Positions 62,001 to 64,000 of a stretch of DNA of 64,000 nt are shown here, one piece after another. Both the position numbers and the translations under genes were made by a program. Below the pieces are notes generated by a model that was not told where the DNA came from, made no database searches, and saw nothing but the letters and a program-made list of their open reading frames with translations. Each line of letters begins with the position of its first letter. Position 1 is the stretch's first letter. Source of the stretch: Pararhizobium_B sp963760965 (GTDB lineage: Bacteria > Pseudomonadota > Alphaproteobacteria > Rhizobiales > Rhizobiaceae); NCBI GenBank assembly GCA_963760965.1, contig CAVXEW010000002.1:124001-188000 (forward strand), written 5' to 3'.

Positions 62001-62498
62001 GCGGGGGAGATGGATATCTCCTTCGCGGCAGTGGCCCTCAACGACACGATCGCCGAGGCGGTCTCGCTGCTCCAGCCGCAGGCCAACAGCCAGCGGGTCA
62101 TCATCCGCACGAGCCTGTCGTCCTCGGTGCCGGAAATCGTCGCCGACCAGCGCTCGATCAAGCAGATCGCGCTCAACCTGCTCTCCAACGCCATCCGCTT
62201 CACGCCGGCCGGTGGCCAGATCGTCGTCTCGACCGCCTACGAGACCAACGGCAGCGTCGTGCTGCGGATCCGCGACACCGGGGTCGGCATGTCGCAGGGC
62301 GAGCTGGAGCAGGCGATGAAGCCCTTCCGGCAGATCAGGGGATCGAGCCGCCCCCGCGGAGACGGCACGGGCCTCGGCCTGCCCCTGACCAAAGCCATGG
62401 TGGAGGCGAACCGCGCGCAGTTCGAAATCCGTTCTGCGCCGAACGAGGGCACGCTGATCGAGATCGGCTTCCCGCCACAGCGCGTGCTCGCCGACTGA
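59040..62498 (+). CDS. cbrA: PAS-domain sensor histidine kinase, CbrA/PdhS family
   Basis: A 1152-residue kinase without clear membrane spans. An N-terminal sensor region (residues 1-220) is followed by long alanine/proline/glutamate-rich linkers (about 230-330 and 440-640), a PAS domain near 645-740 and a second near 787-900. The dimerisation helix has FLARVSHEIRTPLNAIIGF with the phospho-histidine at His930, and the ATPase domain has the N box NLLSNAIRFTP, DTGVGMSQ and GDGTGLGLPL. CbrA of Sinorhizobium acts through the DivK-CckA pathway on CtrA. It lies between a phasin gene and an acetoacetyl-CoA synthetase gene, matching phaP1-cbrA-acsA2 order. Confidence 0.88.
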   Translation: MPAGQHPFIDVAVHRQVRSRFAAGEGLVLFAADLGSVLWANGRGASLFGFATPYELMDEWHTAPATVRRQLDAAASRLSGGEGEKTVSLRVAAGLRSRTVSVTLIGLALHDGTHALLLADGSPAGNMDVQVRAERIISGLGDTGTHVAVVDAAGQYLAASPGISALDIGLQMRRDLVDHVAEGENRLVKRMLAAGGAAAALARLSDKPALHLLFVVETGQEPQRHDDDAAAAPAGSGRAKASAAPPPVPAVNAWSLAPGGIRRTPSTAAGEASPAAAEGEPGSARDAADGAQGQPEPESSPAEEAARTPGFVFDAAAKPVRFVWRIDPQGRFSDLSPDFAAAVGPNAADIIDRRFSDVAKVFGFDRDNQISDLLRRRDTWSGKTVSWPVQGTSLSVPVDLAALPIYSRTREFEGFRGFGIVRVGDAHEDPEAIGLSLTDVPHELHGADAQAPADATPGRQEGVPDLLPDVPEEIKAESSPAAEESTETPVADGDDPFRGETPALRIVRPFGRRQNDKVIDLDQRRSRTREVLSNGEQQAFREIGERLAKSFGKDAGGEGTGKPTGQESQAERVAQAEPEPAKETPAAGPPEEAKPAERSPATPAEEEPVAAESPGGWQDGQARATTPIPSAFATIGAASAPARLSPDIIDDLPVALLLHDGHDVHHANAEFFGLTGYADLAALVEAGGLANLFAAQDIGEGMSAGALPGTLQLVRADGGEVPVHARLQSVQWNDKRALMLSLMPAQSSGMDDAAAMPPQGGDDSRSDGGPAAGDAARVAALKIEVEELRSILETATDGVVILGEQGDIRSMNRSASALFDYDESEIRSQPFAKLFAHESQRAVMDYLNGLSEHGVASVLNDGREVIGREASGGFLPLFMTIGRLTGSNGYCAVMRDITQWKRTEEELRAAKFAAEQANSHKSEFLARVSHEIRTPLNAIIGFSDMMAEQRFGPIGSPRYLEYAHDIGRSGKHVLDIVNDLLDISKIEAGEMDISFAAVALNDTIAEAVSLLQPQANSQRVIIRTSLSSSVPEIVADQRSIKQIALNLLSNAIRFTPAGGQIVVSTAYETNGSVVLRIRDTGVGMSQGELEQAMKPFRQIRGSSRPRGDGTGLGLPLTKAMVEANRAQFEIRSAPNEGTLIEIGFPPQRVLAD

Positions 62499-62523
62499 AG
62501 AGTGCCGGCCGCAGGTGCGAGAC

Positions 62524-62551
62524 ACAAAAAAAGGGCGCCGACGGCGCCCTT
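62524..62551 (-). terminator. Strong hairpin terminator (minus strand)
   Basis: AAGGGCGCCG (62531-62540) and CGGCGCCCTT (62542-62551) form a long GC stem; on the minus strand a run of seven T follows. It can end the acsA2 transcript, whose stop is 226 bases upstream, or a separate short RNA. In the plus direction it is only followed by GAGTTT, so it is a weaker terminator for cbrA. Confidence 0.75.
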
Positions 62552-62640
62552 GAGTTTCGGTAGTTTGCTGAACAGAATCGGGCTGACGGTAGGCGCCTCC
62601 AATCCAAGAACGGGAACAGAGGCGATCCGCTCCAAATTCA
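62524..62640 (-). ncRNA. Candidate small RNA between cbrA and acsA2 (GspR-like position)
   Basis: The gap of 278 bases has no gene but has a CtrA box, a good minus-strand terminator, and between them a region that can fold into stem-loops (CGCCTC near 62616-62611 against GAGGCG near 62591-62586, and the terminator hairpin). In Sinorhizobium the CtrA-controlling sRNA GspR, formerly SmelC775, is named after this locus region as I recall. The 5' end is a guess; no clear -10 is seen, and the whole may be just the 3' part of the acsA2 transcript. Confidence 0.4.
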
Positions 62641-62662
62641 CCCGGAGATTGCCCGCAGCGAC

Positions 62663-62677
62663 TTAACAGGACCTTAA
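62663..62677. promoter_or_regulatory. CtrA box between cbrA and acsA2
   Basis: TTAACAGGACCTTAA is a second perfect TTAA-N7-TTAA site. Half sites follow at 62693-62698 and 62747-62752 (TTAACC) and 62725-62728 (TTAA). It lies in a convergent gap, where no protein gene needs a promoter, which points to an RNA gene. Confidence 0.55.
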
Positions 62678-62776
62678 TTGGAACGTTAGAGTTTAACCAA
62701 TCGGAACATTTCGTTTCGTCTTAGTTAATTTCCGCGAAACCTTTCGTTAACCACGCTCCGGCTGGCACGGTCCCTC

Positions 62777-64000
<1,224 letters not shown>

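Overview
This is a GC-rich chromosomal window from an alphaproteobacterium, most likely of the order Hyphomicrobiales (Rhizobiales). Three things point there: a phasin / CbrA-type sensor kinase / acetoacetyl-CoA synthetase block whose order matches phaP1-cbrA-acsA2 of Sinorhizobium (recalled, not searched); a tRNA-His with A73 and no G-1, a known trait of this clade; and perfect TTAA-N7-TTAA CtrA-type boxes beside the kinase. I saw no insertion sequence, prophage, CRISPR array or rRNA. Most of the window is dense, head-to-tail catabolic operons, each with its own regulator.

Layout. 1-2.0 kb: CecR-YbhG-YbhF-type efflux operon, cut by the left edge. 2.1-3.9 kb: acyl-CoA synthetase. 3.9-13.2 kb: a LysR regulator divergent from a nine-gene operon (polyamine-type ABC importer, class III aminotransferase, BKACE beta-keto acid cleavage enzyme, GNAT acetyltransferase, HDAC-family amidohydrolase, RidA). 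It reads like a complete N-acetyl-beta-amino acid pathway of the beta-lysine kind. 13.2-18 kb: metallophosphoesterase, family III CoA-transferase, glutaryl-CoA dehydrogenase and a D-amino acid dehydrogenase-like flavoprotein. 18-28 kb: a polyol operon (smoC regulator, smoEFGK importer, smoS, mtlK, HAD phosphatase, D-ribulokinase). 28-30 kb: an MhqD/MhqO-like pair and a stand-alone AsnC ligand-binding domain. 30-34.6 kb: lysine 6-dehydrogenase-like enzyme, aminoadipate-semialdehyde dehydrogenase and a ThDP enzyme. With the glutaryl-CoA genes and the beta-lysine-like operon, lysine-type catabolism is a recurring theme.

34.7-40.2 kb: LysR regulator and a branched-chain-type ABC importer (livKHMGF). 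40.7-45.7 kb: FAH-family hydrolase, a DedA-ATP-grasp fusion protein, and a divergent pair of citrate synthase paralogues, one carrying its own DNA-binding domain. 45.7-49.1 kb: flavin monooxygenase, DUF2783 protein, metallo-beta-lactamase-fold protein and MarR regulator. 49.2-52.8 kb: envelope lipid-carrier genes (uppP, a membrane protein, a winged-helix regulator, an UppS-like prenyltransferase, DedA). 52.9-58 kb: P-type ATPase, Na/Ca exchanger-type antiporter, gluconate 5-dehydrogenase-like SDR with a frameshifted end, and gluconokinase.

58-64 kb: tRNA-His, phasin with PhaR-type boxes, the CbrA kinase between two CtrA-type boxes, a possible small RNA, and a partial acetoacetyl-CoA synthetase.

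The most promising leads are the CtrA-box/sRNA arrangement around cbrA, the beta-lysine-like operon, the HTH-citrate synthase pair with three helically phased repeats between them, the 17-bp inverted repeats flanking the regulator next to the UppS-like gene, and the DedA-ATP-grasp fusion. All function calls come from reading motifs and context; no database search was run.
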